Shown here piece after piece: positions 35,214 to 43,569 of a stretch of 64,000 nt of DNA. The position numbers and the translations under genes are program-made. The notes below the pieces were generated by a model. That model made no database searches and was not told the DNA's origin. It saw only the letters and a program-made list of their open reading frames with translations. The DNA is from Schlesneria sp. DSM 10557 (GTDB lineage: Bacteria; Planctomycetota; Planctomycetia; Planctomycetales; Planctomycetaceae): positions 4,030,001 to 4,094,000 of the forward strand of contig NZ_CP124747.1 of NCBI RefSeq assembly GCF_041860085.1, read 5' to 3'. Every line of letters starts with the position of its first letter. Position 1 is the stretch's first letter.

Positions 35214-36632
35214 TCAGTTTCCAGCGGACGCAGTTCGGGGATTCGGCGAGATCGGCAGATATCCGAATCGGGTTTCCTGTCCCCGCACGAGGTAAAACTT
35301 CATCTGGCTCTGTCCATCCGGGCCGGGGGTCTGCGTCATCATCTGATTCATGATCCAGGTGATGTTGTCGACGCTCATGGTTTCCCACTTGTCGAGTCCG
35401 ACCAGGACGTCACCCTTCTGGATCCCATTAACAGCAGCAGGGCTTTCGGGCTTCACTTCAAGAACCCGCATTCCCCCTCGATACTTGGTCTTCGACAAGT
35501 GACTTCGCACTTCGTTCGAGGGCAACAGCGTCAGCCGCAATCCCAACTGCGACCAGAAGCGATCGGAATCATCATTGTTGGCCCGCGATACGACCTGGAT
35601 ATCGTTCGAGACTGAGGACCTGCCGCCGGCGTAGCTGGCCAGAGCGAGTGTCGTTTTGACTTCCCGATCATTCCGCTTGACGGTGATTTCAATTTTGTCT
35701 CCGACCGGACGATGAAGCATCGCTCGCTCGAAATCCGCCGCGTCGACAACATCAAGATTACCCGCCTTGACAATCACATCCCCCGATCGCAGCCCCGCCA
35801 ATGCAGCGGGACTGTCAGGGTGAGCACCGTCAACCCGCAACATCCGTGTCGCACCCGACTTGATGTCCTTGCCGATCAAGCCATGGAAATTACCATCCAG
35901 ATTCTCCACGCTCATCATCTTCGCAATGATGACTCGTGCGTCGTCGATCGGAATGGCGAAACCAATTTTTTGAGCATTGGCGCGGATCGCGACATTGATG
36001 CCGATCACTTCGCCATCCATGTTGATCAGCGGGCCGCCACTGTTGCCAGGATTGATCGCCGCATCGGTCTGAATCAAGTTCCGATACGATACGGTATCGT
36101 TGGCTTCAACATCGCGCCCCAGAGCACTGATGTAGCCGAGTGTGACGGTCCCGTCGTAGCCAAAGGCGTTGCCGATGGCAATGACTTTTTCGCAGTACAT
36201 CAAATCCGATGATGTTCCACAGGGCATCACCTTAAACGGTTTGGCGCCATCGACTTTAATGATGGCCAGGTCATGTTCGCGATCATAGCGAACCTTGCGA
36301 GCGACGTAGCTCGAACGGACCCGGTTTTCATCTTCGAATTCGACACGAATGGTGTCGACGTCGGCGATGACGTGGTAATTCGTGACCATATAGCCACGCT
36401 CATCCACAACGATCCCGGTACCCATCCCATTGATCTTGCGCGTCTTTTCAGAGGTAAATACGCTATTGGAAGGGTTCGCCGATTTCTCAGTATGGATGTT
36501 TCCGACCGACGGAAGTGTCCGCCGGGCGGCCAGTACTTCTGGCGTAACCCGTTCCGATGCACAGACCACCGTTGATCCTGCCAGCAGGATCAAGGCACTC
36601 CATAACTTACATGAAAATATGCTTCGTATCAT
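35214..36632 (-). CDS. HtrA/DegP-type periplasmic serine protease with two PDZ domains
   Basis: About 472 residues from the ATG at 36632, which begins a signal peptide (MIRSIFSCKLWSALILLAGS). The trypsin-like domain has all three catalytic residues: His in TNYHVIADVD, Asp in REHDLAIIK and Ser in INPGNSGGPL. Two PDZ domains follow (GLRSGDVIVKAGNLDVVDAA and GIQKGDVLVGLDKW). Such enzymes degrade or refold damaged envelope proteins. An upstream open frame runs to 36911, but those 93 residues are not family-like. The gene is convergent with the TrhO-RluA fusion and separated from it by the terminator at 35112. Confidence 0.92.
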   Translation of the reverse strand: MIRSIFSCKLWSALILLAGSTVVCASERVTPEVLAARRTLPSVGNIHTEKSANPSNSVFTSEKTRKINGMGTGIVVDERGYMVTNYHVIADVDTIRVEFEDENRVRSSYVARKVRYDREHDLAIIKVDGAKPFKVMPCGTSSDLMYCEKVIAIGNAFGYDGTVTLGYISALGRDVEANDTVSYRNLIQTDAAINPGNSGGPLINMDGEVIGINVAIRANAQKIGFAIPIDDARVIIAKMMSVENLDGNFHGLIGKDIKSGATRMLRVDGAHPDSPAALAGLRSGDVIVKAGNLDVVDAADFERAMLHRPVGDKIEITVKRNDREVKTTLALASYAGGRSSVSNDIQVVSRANNDDSDRFWSQLGLRLTLLPSNEVRSHLSKTKYRGGMRVLEVKPESPAAVNGIQKGDVLVGLDKWETMSVDNITWIMNQMMTQTPGPDGQSQMKFYLVRGQETRFGYLPISPNPRTASAGN

Positions 36633-37140
36633 GGAAGGTCTACTCGTGGGCGCTGAGGTTGGACAATAGGTGTTAATCAATGCGTCTGCCACAATCCCTC
36701 GCTGCGTCGGAGGACGATCCTTCATCTCCGTGCTTGTCCATCGACGGACAGGCGGGAATCGCTTGAAAGCGGGGGAGTGCGAGACGAACAGATTGCCTAG
36801 TCGAACGAAGTAGAAGACAGGAAAACTCTGCCTCCCCAACGCCACGGAGTTCCTCCTTTTGGACTTCGACGGACCAGTTCGCTCAAGAACACAGAGCTCA
36901 CCCTGCTGCATGAGAGCCGCAGACCAGAGTGCCCGGCAGAAATGGCCGCAATCACCTCAAAATCTCCCGTCCGACTCAAGCGACCCCACCCCTCCGTTGC
37001 CCGGCAGACAACCCAATCCCCTGCCAAACCGAATTTCACATGTTCAAACCAGCAGTAGATTTCTGTCCAGACGGCTCGCACTTCCAATGCCAGCCCGAAG
37101 CGAAAACAACGACCATCCAACAAACGAGCCCTCCGCCAAG
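36633..37140. other. Intergenic region upstream of the HtrA gene, left edge of the Rhs island
   Basis: No recognisable gene. It should contain the HtrA promoter on the minus strand. The right end leads into a single hairpin repeat and then the truncated Rhs gene, so the boundary of the accessory island lies here. Confidence 0.4.
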
Positions 37141-37189
37141 AGCTCTCCTCCGACCCCGTGTCGGTGGAAGCAACGACTGAGCCGCTAAG
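37141..37189 (+). repeat. Single hairpin repeat abutting the truncated Rhs gene
   Basis: The 49-base copy starts AGCTCTCCTCCGACC, returns as GTCGGTGGAAGC and ends with the conserved tail CGACTGAGCCGCTAAG. The TAA in that tail (37186-37188) is an in-frame stop for the Rhs reading frame that begins immediately after it, so the element caps the broken 5' end of the Rhs gene. Confidence 0.85.
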
Positions 37190-37248
37190 AGCGATCAAGT
37201 GCGGTTGTCGTCAATGACGTTGAACTGGCGTATAATGATTTTGGCCAG

Positions 37249-39378
37249 GTGGTTTCCGATGCCCAGTCTCACAGCCTGAGCGTTTCCGGGACGACACCCA
37301 AGGTGCAGTATTCCTACGCGAATGGATCCGCGAACACGATTCGTCCGACGACGTTGACTTACCCGAATGGCCGCGCCATCACCATTGGGTATGGCACCTC
37401 AGGAGGGATCAACGATGCGGCCAGTCGGGTTGATGCCTTGATCGATGGGGCGACGACACTGGTGAATTATGCGTATCTCGGTTTAGGCACGACCGTGCAG
37501 ACCACGTATCCCCAACCCTCGCTGCAGTACACGCTGCTGGGTTCCTCCAGTGGAACCAGTCCTGCGGGCGATATCTACTGGGGGCTGGACCAGTTTGGCC
37601 GGATTATCGACTCCCGCTGGTACCGCACCACGACGAATGCGGACATCGACCGCATTAAGTATGGTTACGACCGCGCCAGCAACCGGATCTGGCGGCAGAA
37701 TCCCGTCGCCACGGCAAACAGTGCCCAGTACGACGAACTCTATACCAACGACGGACTGCAGCGACTGAAGGACATGCAGCGGGGAACACTCAACGGCACC
37801 AACACGGCCATTCCGTCACCCACCTTCGCGCAATGCTGGACACTCGATCCGACGGGAAACTGGCGCGGCTTCAATGAATCGACCAGCGGTTCGAGCTGGA
37901 CATTAACTCAGGCGCGGACCTCCAACACCGTCAACGAGATCACCGCCATCTCGACGCCGGTGGGACTCGCATGGGCCGTACCTGCATATGATGCGGCAGG
38001 GAATATGACGACGATGCCTCGGCAGGCGACCCCCTGGACCAGCCAGTCCGCCACCTACGATGCCTGGAATCGCCTGATCTCCGTCAAGGCCGGCGCGACG
38101 GACATCCAGCAAAACCAGTACGATGCGCGAAACTTCCGAACGGTAATTCTCAATTACACCAGCGGCGTCCTGTCCGAAACCCGGCACTCCTATTTCACCA
38201 GCAACTGGCGCTGCATCGAAGAGCGAGTCGGCGCGTCGACCAGTGCCGAACGCCAGTTCATCTGGGGTGCGCGCTACATCGACGATCTCGTCCTGCGCGA
38301 GCGGGACACTACCGGAGCCGGAGCGCTCAACGAGCGATTCTACGCTCTCCAGGACGCCAACTGGAACATGAGTGCCATCACCACCGCAGGAGCACTCGTC
38401 GGCGAGCGATTCGCCTACAACCCATACGGCAGAACCCTCTTCATGTCCTCCGCCTACGTTACCCGCTCCATCTCGGCCTTCACCTGGGAGACGACGTTCT
38501 GCGGATACCGGTATGACTCGGGTGCGCAACTGTTCTCTGTTCGCTTCCGGGCGTACCATGCGGTTCTAGGAAGCTGGCTGCAGCGGGACCCGCTCGGATT
38601 GAAAGCCGGTAGTAACCTTTACAGATATGTGCGGAATTCTCCCTTTTCGCAAACTGACCCATTGGGCCTTCAAGACAACTTCCTCACAGACGTGAATTCC
38701 GTTTTTAAGGATGCCGTACCGAACTTTATTGATCAACTCGATTCGGGTATAGATTTGCCTTTTGGCGCAGTGTTAAGCGGCCACCTGACAGAATTTAGCA
38801 CAGAGCAATTCTTTTCTGACTTCTGGAAGAAGGTTGGCGAAAAGATGCTCGATGCTCAACCCGATCCGGCTGCCCTTTGGGTCCCACCGATGGATTTTAC
38901 GAGTCAATTCCAAAGCCTGCTGCAGTCAACCGCCTTTGCCGCAGTTCAAGAACAAGCAAACTTCAAAGTTGATGTTAACAATCTCTCTCCACAGGGATGG
39001 ATGGCGATTGTTCTTGGCAGCGTTGGATGCGCGTCGGTACTTCAAGAAACGCACGGACTAGGGAATTTGTTTCCGCACTTGTCGCAGACCATTCCTTTGT
39101 CGGTGCCACCTAAACTACTTCCGCCTAATGTCACAATTACGGCGAAGCCAACTTTTATTTATAATACCCCCGAATATGCAAGAAATAACCCTGGTGCGTA
39201 TCCGAATTTCAGTCTTTCTGGATCATTTGAGTTCACCCTTAAACTCCCTAAGGGCAACCTCTCGCTTTCGCTACCATGGGGTACAGCTCCCTTGACTTTG
39301 GACAATTGGTCGCAACTTAACAAAGTGTTTAAACTTCCCTTGGAAGAAGCCAAAGTCAATCTAAATTTCAAGTTCTAA
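37249..39378 (+). CDS. Rhs-family protein, 5'-truncated: core repeats and variable C-terminal tip
   Basis: 709 residues from a GTG at 37249; homologous sequence (VVVNDVELAYNDFGQVVSDA) extends back to about 37190, where a hairpin repeat begins. YD-type repeats cover about residues 20-400 (YGYDRASNRIW, AAGNMTTMPRQ, YDAWNRLISVKAG). The Rhs core end is clear: GYRYDSGAQLFSVRFRAYHA, QRDPLGLKAGSNLYRYVRNS and PFSQTDPLGLQ (to about 478). The last 230 residues are a different, AT-richer tip of unknown kind, as in polymorphic toxin Rhs proteins. Normal Rhs proteins are well over 1000 residues with a secretion signal, so this copy has lost its N-terminal half and is probably not secreted alone. Whether the tip is toxic is not known. 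Confidence 0.85.
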   Translation: MVSDAQSHSLSVSGTTPKVQYSYANGSANTIRPTTLTYPNGRAITIGYGTSGGINDAASRVDALIDGATTLVNYAYLGLGTTVQTTYPQPSLQYTLLGSSSGTSPAGDIYWGLDQFGRIIDSRWYRTTTNADIDRIKYGYDRASNRIWRQNPVATANSAQYDELYTNDGLQRLKDMQRGTLNGTNTAIPSPTFAQCWTLDPTGNWRGFNESTSGSSWTLTQARTSNTVNEITAISTPVGLAWAVPAYDAAGNMTTMPRQATPWTSQSATYDAWNRLISVKAGATDIQQNQYDARNFRTVILNYTSGVLSETRHSYFTSNWRCIEERVGASTSAERQFIWGARYIDDLVLRERDTTGAGALNERFYALQDANWNMSAITTAGALVGERFAYNPYGRTLFMSSAYVTRSISAFTWETTFCGYRYDSGAQLFSVRFRAYHAVLGSWLQRDPLGLKAGSNLYRYVRNSPFSQTDPLGLQDNFLTDVNSVFKDAVPNFIDQLDSGIDLPFGAVLSGHLTEFSTEQFFSDFWKKVGEKMLDAQPDPAALWVPPMDFTSQFQSLLQSTAFAAVQEQANFKVDVNNLSPQGWMAIVLGSVGCASVLQETHGLGNLFPHLSQTIPLSVPPKLLPPNVTITAKPTFIYNTPEYARNNPGAYPNFSLSGSFEFTLKLPKGNLSLSLPWGTAPLTLDNWSQLNKVFKLPLEEAKVNLNFKF

Positions 39379-39435
39379 CTCACTGCCACTCCATCGCCAG
39401 TCAATACGTCAACACCTCTTTTGAAGGATATGAAG

Positions 39436-41040
39436 ATGTGTCGCTCAGTTCGCTGCTTTCTAGCGCAAATCATTGTCGTCGCACTAATGGCGAGGTCCAC
39501 CGTCGGTGAAGAAACGCTAGTTGGTAAAACAGTGTTGCCACGTATTGGCTGTAAGGTGTTGTCTGGAGGCGAAGTGAGCTCGGCAGAGCATTTTTCCCTG
39601 CCGTTTACAGTGCTTGCTCAGAACAAGCACACGTTAACAACCGACGAAGGCATGGTTAATATTGACGATGTTGTTACAATCGAGGAAGCACTTGAGTATT
39701 ACAAGTCTGTGATCGAGTCCGATTCGCGAAGCGCCGAGGCGTTCCGGTGTCGCGCATTCGTTTTCTGCCACAATCAGAAATACGAACGTGCGCTCGATGA
39801 TATCGTGAAAGCCCAAAAGCTGGAGCCAACAAATGCAACCTATGTAAAGAATCACGGCGATATCCTATATTTTATGAAGAAGCCTGACGAGGCGCTGGAG
39901 CGATACCGTAAAGCCATTAATCTGCGTCCAGATTACTTTCACGCCTACATCAATTGTGGAGCGATGCTGGTTAGGCAAAGTAGGCATAATGAAGCGGCGG
40001 AGTTTCTATTTAAGGCCGTTGAGCTTAAGCCAAGCTCGCCCGAGGCATGGATGTTTCTTGGGCTCAGCCATGGAAAATTAGGGCGAAGCGACAGAGGTAT
40101 CGCAGAGATGTCTCGCGCAATTGCATTGAAGGATAGTCCGGAATGTCGCTATTGCCGTTGCCATTTGTATCTGAAGAACGAAAGTTATGAAGAATTACTT
40201 TCCGATACGGAGCACCTGATACGAAGGAAGGCGGAGTTGGATTTTGCATATACTGCACGAGCGCGGGGACTGTTCCACCTTGGGCGATCCAAGGAGGCAC
40301 TGAATCAGTTGGACGATGCCATTTCTCAGGGGTTGACGGACTCCATGGCCCTAGGCGAAAGGGCCAAGCTGTGGGCTTCTCTCGGAGAGTATGAGAAGCA
40401 GCTTCAGGATTTGACGTTGTGGGCTGAAGAAAGGCCGCAAGAAGCTCGTGCACATATGGCGCTCTCACAGTTCCTGTCTACAACGACTTGTGACGCGAAA
40501 AGAGACGGAGGCCTTGCATATAAGCACGCGAATCTGGCGATAAACCTGTCTGAGGGTGTCAACTTGATTCCTAACGATATCCTGGCGGCAGCAAAAGCGG
40601 AATTGCAAGAGTTTGATGAAGCCGAACGGCTTCAGAAGAAAGCGATCAGGGCGACCAAAGAACAATTCATCCGCCTGTTGGAGGGACGTTGTGAACTGAT
40701 CGATAGAATTTCTGCTGAAGTTGATGCGTCTGAGGCTGGTCGTGATGAATGGACTCGCACGTTTGAGAAGGTGGAGGCCGCATGTCGATTGTCAGAATGG
40801 AGAAATCCGGGGCAGATCGATCGTCTGTCCATACTGGCGGCGGAGATGGGAGATGCGGAAAATGCAAAGAAGCTGCAACATTTGCGACACAAGGCAATTG
40901 AAGACTCGGTACTCAAGGATATGGAAGCGCTACGCGTGAAGTATGAAAATCACATGCCTGCGCGAATTGACACTGGGAACTTTATTGATGGGAGCGGTCG
41001 GCTGGAAGCTATGTTGGATGTGCTGTTGTTATCGCGTTAA
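39436..41040 (+). CDS. Secreted TPR-repeat protein next to the Rhs gene
   Basis: About 534 residues. The signal peptide is CRSVRCFLAQIIVVALMARS. A short SH3-like module of a kind I recall from planctomycete TPR proteins follows (LVGKTVLPRIGCKVLSGGEV to NIDDVVTIEEALEYYKSVI), then at least five TPR units, for example SAEAFRCRAFVFCHNQKYER, YVKNHGDILYFMKKPDEALE, YFHAYINCGAMLVRQSRHNE and AWMFLGLSHGKLGRSDRGIA. The end is helical and charged. I chose the ATG at 39436: GAAGGA lies 7 bases before it, too close to the ATG at 39430 and preceded only by a TTG at 39421. It starts 57 bases after the Rhs stop with the same AT-richer composition. It could be a partner or immunity protein; that is inference. 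Confidence 0.8.
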   Translation: MCRSVRCFLAQIIVVALMARSTVGEETLVGKTVLPRIGCKVLSGGEVSSAEHFSLPFTVLAQNKHTLTTDEGMVNIDDVVTIEEALEYYKSVIESDSRSAEAFRCRAFVFCHNQKYERALDDIVKAQKLEPTNATYVKNHGDILYFMKKPDEALERYRKAINLRPDYFHAYINCGAMLVRQSRHNEAAEFLFKAVELKPSSPEAWMFLGLSHGKLGRSDRGIAEMSRAIALKDSPECRYCRCHLYLKNESYEELLSDTEHLIRRKAELDFAYTARARGLFHLGRSKEALNQLDDAISQGLTDSMALGERAKLWASLGEYEKQLQDLTLWAEERPQEARAHMALSQFLSTTTCDAKRDGGLAYKHANLAINLSEGVNLIPNDILAAAKAELQEFDEAERLQKKAIRATKEQFIRLLEGRCELIDRISAEVDASEAGRDEWTRTFEKVEAACRLSEWRNPGQIDRLSILAAEMGDAENAKKLQHLRHKAIEDSVLKDMEALRVKYENHMPARIDTGNFIDGSGRLEAMLDVLLLSR

Positions 41041-41127
41041 TCAAACAAACGAAAGCTGCTGATTAAGCTAATGCGGCGATGGTGATCCGGTCACGCGGAC
41101 AGTGCATCGATGAGGATCGGCTTGAGT

Positions 41128-41157
41128 GAGTACGGAAACTCAGGCGGGATCAATGAT
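41128..41157 (+). pseudogene. Left part of a decayed Rhs duplicate
   Basis: 30 bases match the functional-looking Rhs gene near 37387-37416 at about 25 of 30 positions (the stretch encoding GTSGGINDA). The match stops where the RAYT element begins. Confidence 0.6.
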
Positions 41158-41168
41158 TTCGCGACGCA

Positions 41169-41188
41169 GGGTGGCCCGACCGCCTGTT
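41169..41188 (+). repeat. Left inverted end of the RAYT element (REP-like)
   Basis: These 20 bases start GGGTGGCCCGACC and are the exact reverse complement of 41877-41896. The next bases (AAGGCGGT) can also fold back on the ACCGCC inside the repeat, giving the small hairpin expected of a REP sequence. Confidence 0.85.
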
Positions 41189-41276
41189 CAAGGCGGTTGG
41201 ATCGCGGAGCGACATGATGTGATACCATGAGGGTTCCCTTTTTTGGATCACCGCACGCAGTTTTCCTCTGTACACC

Positions 41277-41826
41277 ATGGTTGAAAGACGCGTTTTCGAC
41301 ACTGAGCAGCAGATCCGCTTCGCGACGTTCTCGTGCGACAAGAGGCGCAAGCACCTACAACATGATCAAGCGAAGAAAATCGTCATTGGCACCGTGGGGA
41401 ATCGGCGGGCACAGCAGCAGGGGCTTCGCCTGGGATTTGTGATTATGCCGGATCACGTCCATGCTCTCATCTGGTTCCCGGAAACGTGTCAATTGAGCCC
41501 GTTCATGAACAAGTGGAAGGAACTGACTTCGAAATCATTAAAAACCGTCTTGCCCCAGCATTTCCAGGACGACTGGTCCCAGATTGACTCCACCGAACCA
41601 AGCTGGCAGGCATGCGACTGCGGATTCAACAATGGGTCGCGGGCCAAGGTGGAAGAAAAACTGGACGACATGCACATAAATGCCGTTCGGGCCGGGGTTG
41701 GTGGAACAAGCCAGGGACTGGTCGTGGAGTTCGGCTCGCTGGTCCTTTGAGCAGAAATCTGTTGGTTTACCGATTCGGTGGCCGCCTGGTTTGGAAGCGG
41801 ATGAGGAATTCACCACGGATCTGTAA
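41277..41826 (+). pseudogene. REP-associated tyrosine transposase (IS200-like Y1 family), frameshifted
   Basis: The N-terminal two thirds read as a good RAYT: FATFSCDKRRKHLQHDQAKK, then GFVIMPDHVHALIWFP with the HxH metal motif. The catalytic region reads KVEEKLDDMHINAVRAG. Relatives have KLDYMH.NPVRAGLV, so the catalytic tyrosine is replaced by Asp (codon 41667-41669, GAC where TAC is expected). A run of four Gs at 41694-41697 carries an extra base: shifting frame there restores LVEQARDWSWSSARWSFEQK and a natural stop at 41824-41826. Without the shift the frame ends early at 41750. Both changes would inactivate it. Confidence 0.85.
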
Positions 41827-41876
41827 TGGCCAGCCGACGATACAGCATATTGTGCCTCCCGCACCCCACCACCCTT

Positions 41877-41896
41877 AACAGGCGGTCGGGCCACCC
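41877..41896 (-). repeat. Right inverted end of the RAYT element
   Basis: Exact reverse complement of 41169-41188 over 20 bases. The Rhs-like sequence resumes two bases further on. Confidence 0.85.
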
Positions 41897-41897
41897 A

Positions 41898-42010
41898 GCG
41901 ACCACAGTGGTGCGTCATGCGTATCACGGTTTAGGCACCCCCGTGCAGATCACTTACACTCAACCCTCACTGCAGTACACGCTGCTTGGCTCCTCCTGTG
42001 GAACGAGTGA
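41898..42010 (+). pseudogene. Right part of the decayed Rhs duplicate
   Basis: This stretch matches the Rhs gene from about 37449 to 37560 at most positions, including GCGTATCACGGTTTAGGCAC against GCGTATCTCGGTTTAGGCAC, and the CTGCAGTACACGCTGCT run is identical. It encodes the remains of YLGLGTTVQTTYPQPSLQYT. The match fades after 42010. Confidence 0.8.
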
Positions 42011-42795
42011 ACCTGATCGCGCGCCGACACGCTCGGGATTAGAGCGTGATTTGCTGTCGTGACATTACAATGGACTCCGCACGAAATCAGCGGCAGGATG
42101 CCGCCGCCACGACCGTTTTTGACGCTCGTGCCATTGGCTCGATGTCACCTGCTGATGACTTTCACTCGTGTAGATAGACTAATCGACACGAGTCCTCAAT
42201 CCGCATTCCCCTAATAACATGCTGTCAGTGTTGATTTACATGCCTGGGATTGGCAGACTCCACCCCGTCAGATGTCCTTGCCTAGTTGCAAGCCAACCCC
42301 CGAATCGAAATTCACAGGCTCGGACGATGTCGTGCGGCCACGTTCGCGCTGCTTCTCAGTCTTCGGAAACATCGCCAAAGCATTGAAAGGCAAGTCGCAT
42401 GCTTGCGCTGTGTCCTTGGCACTGAGCACTTGCAGTATCTGGGCATTGTCCGAGACTCGCAGGTGCGAGACGACTTGCTCGACTTTTTGTGGAGCAAGGT
42501 GGGGCCCGATTCAACCCATCTGGATGCGACTGTTAGGACTCTCGATCGTTCCTTTCGCTGACTGCAGCCGATCAACCTGGATTTTGACGGGCCAGTAATG
42601 TCGCGTCGCATTAACAGTCATCGTCATGCGCTGCCTCATGAAATCCACGTTCCGTAGCCCCTCGTCGGCAACGATCTGATAACCATCGGGAGGCGACGGC
42701 TCCCCGACCGTCGAACAGGTAATGCGTCGAGAAAATCGTTATCCTTGTCGGGCAGATGGAACGAGTATTTTTTCGCCCCCCTTCTGGAGAAAAGT
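42011..42795. other. Non-coding tail of the Rhs island
   Basis: I recognise no gene; the small frames here give no family-like sequence. One hairpin with perfect 8-base arms ACTCGTGT/ACACGAGT lies at 42164-42193 with a 14-base loop. The last 50 bases hold the leader of the DUF1080 gene. Confidence 0.4.
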
Positions 42796-43542
42796 ATGTT
42801 GCTGCGCTTTGCTCTGCAGTCCGTCGCTGTGGCCATCTGCCTGATTGGTGTTCAGGTCCTTGCTGCGGATGCCCCTCCCGAAAAAGAAGGAATGGCGACG
42901 TGCTTTAACGGCAAAGATTTGAGCGGCTGGGATGGGGACCCGCGACTGTGGAGTGTGAAGGACGGCGTGATCCGGGGCGAGACGACGCCAGAGAACGCGG
43001 CGGACGGAAACACCTTCCTGATCTGGAAAGAAGGTCGCACAAAGGACCTCGAACTGCGACTGTCGTTTCGCTGTAACGCCACCAACAATTCCGGCATTCA
43101 ATACCGATCCCGTCATATCACCACCTCTGATGCACGGAACAAGTGGGTGGTCAGGGGTTACCAGCATGAACTGCGTAACGAAGTGACGTTCCCCAATGTG
43201 GCTGGATTTATTTATGACGAGGGTGGCAAACGGGGCCGTATCAGCCTTGTGGGTGAACAGGTCAAGTGGGACCAGAATGGCAAGCAGGTCCTTCGCTCCG
43301 ATCTGATCGATCAAGCCACTTTCGAAAAACTGTTCAAGCTGGACGATTGGAATGATGTTGTGATCATCGCCAAAGGCCCGCTCATTCGGCACTACCTCAA
43401 CAACAAGCTGATCATGGAATGTGAGGACCGAGATCCTCAAAATTCCTTTTCGGACGGCATCCTGGCACTGCAACTCCATGCCGGGAAGCCAATGTGGGCC
43501 GAGTTCAAAAACATCCGAATCGCAGAAATCAAAGCGGAATAG
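42796..43542 (+). CDS. Secreted DUF1080 protein (3-keto-disaccharide hydrolase-like)
   Basis: 248 residues from the ATG at 42796, with GGAG about 6 bases before it. A signal peptide (LLRFALQSVAVAICLIGVQV) is followed by the DUF1080 jelly-roll: CFNGKDLSGWDGDPRLWSVK, VIRGETTPENAADGNTFLIW, ATNNSGIQYRSRHI, NDVVIIAKGPLIRHYLNNKL and GILALQLHAGKPMWAEFKNI. This family is very abundant in planctomycetes. Some members hydrolyse 3-keto-glycosides, but most are untested. The frame is open to a GTG at 42745, which would place 17 unlikely residues before the signal. It converges with the DUF1549 gene, 27 bases away. Confidence 0.9.
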   Translation: MLLRFALQSVAVAICLIGVQVLAADAPPEKEGMATCFNGKDLSGWDGDPRLWSVKDGVIRGETTPENAADGNTFLIWKEGRTKDLELRLSFRCNATNNSGIQYRSRHITTSDARNKWVVRGYQHELRNEVTFPNVAGFIYDEGGKRGRISLVGEQVKWDQNGKQVLRSDLIDQATFEKLFKLDDWNDVVIIAKGPLIRHYLNNKLIMECEDRDPQNSFSDGILALQLHAGKPMWAEFKNIRIAEIKAE

Positions 43543-43569
43543 CTGCCGCTTCGTACGACCGGTCCTGTG

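Larger units (their letters stand above)
41169..41896 (+). mobile_element. RAYT-type (REP-associated tyrosine transposase) element, dead
   Basis: The element consists of 20-base perfect inverted ends around a single transposase pseudogene. Rhs-related sequence lies on both sides (41128-41157 and 41898-42010) in the same order and orientation as in the Rhs gene, so the element inserted into an Rhs copy. A short piece of the Rhs sequence (roughly 60 bases, judged against 37417-37477) is missing at the junction. RAYTs mobilise or maintain REP sequences; this one can no longer do so. Confidence 0.75.

Noticed and set aside
42286-42561. 91-residue open frame after the Rhs remnant
   Set aside because: No family-like sequence, no ribosome site, and it lies in decayed DNA.
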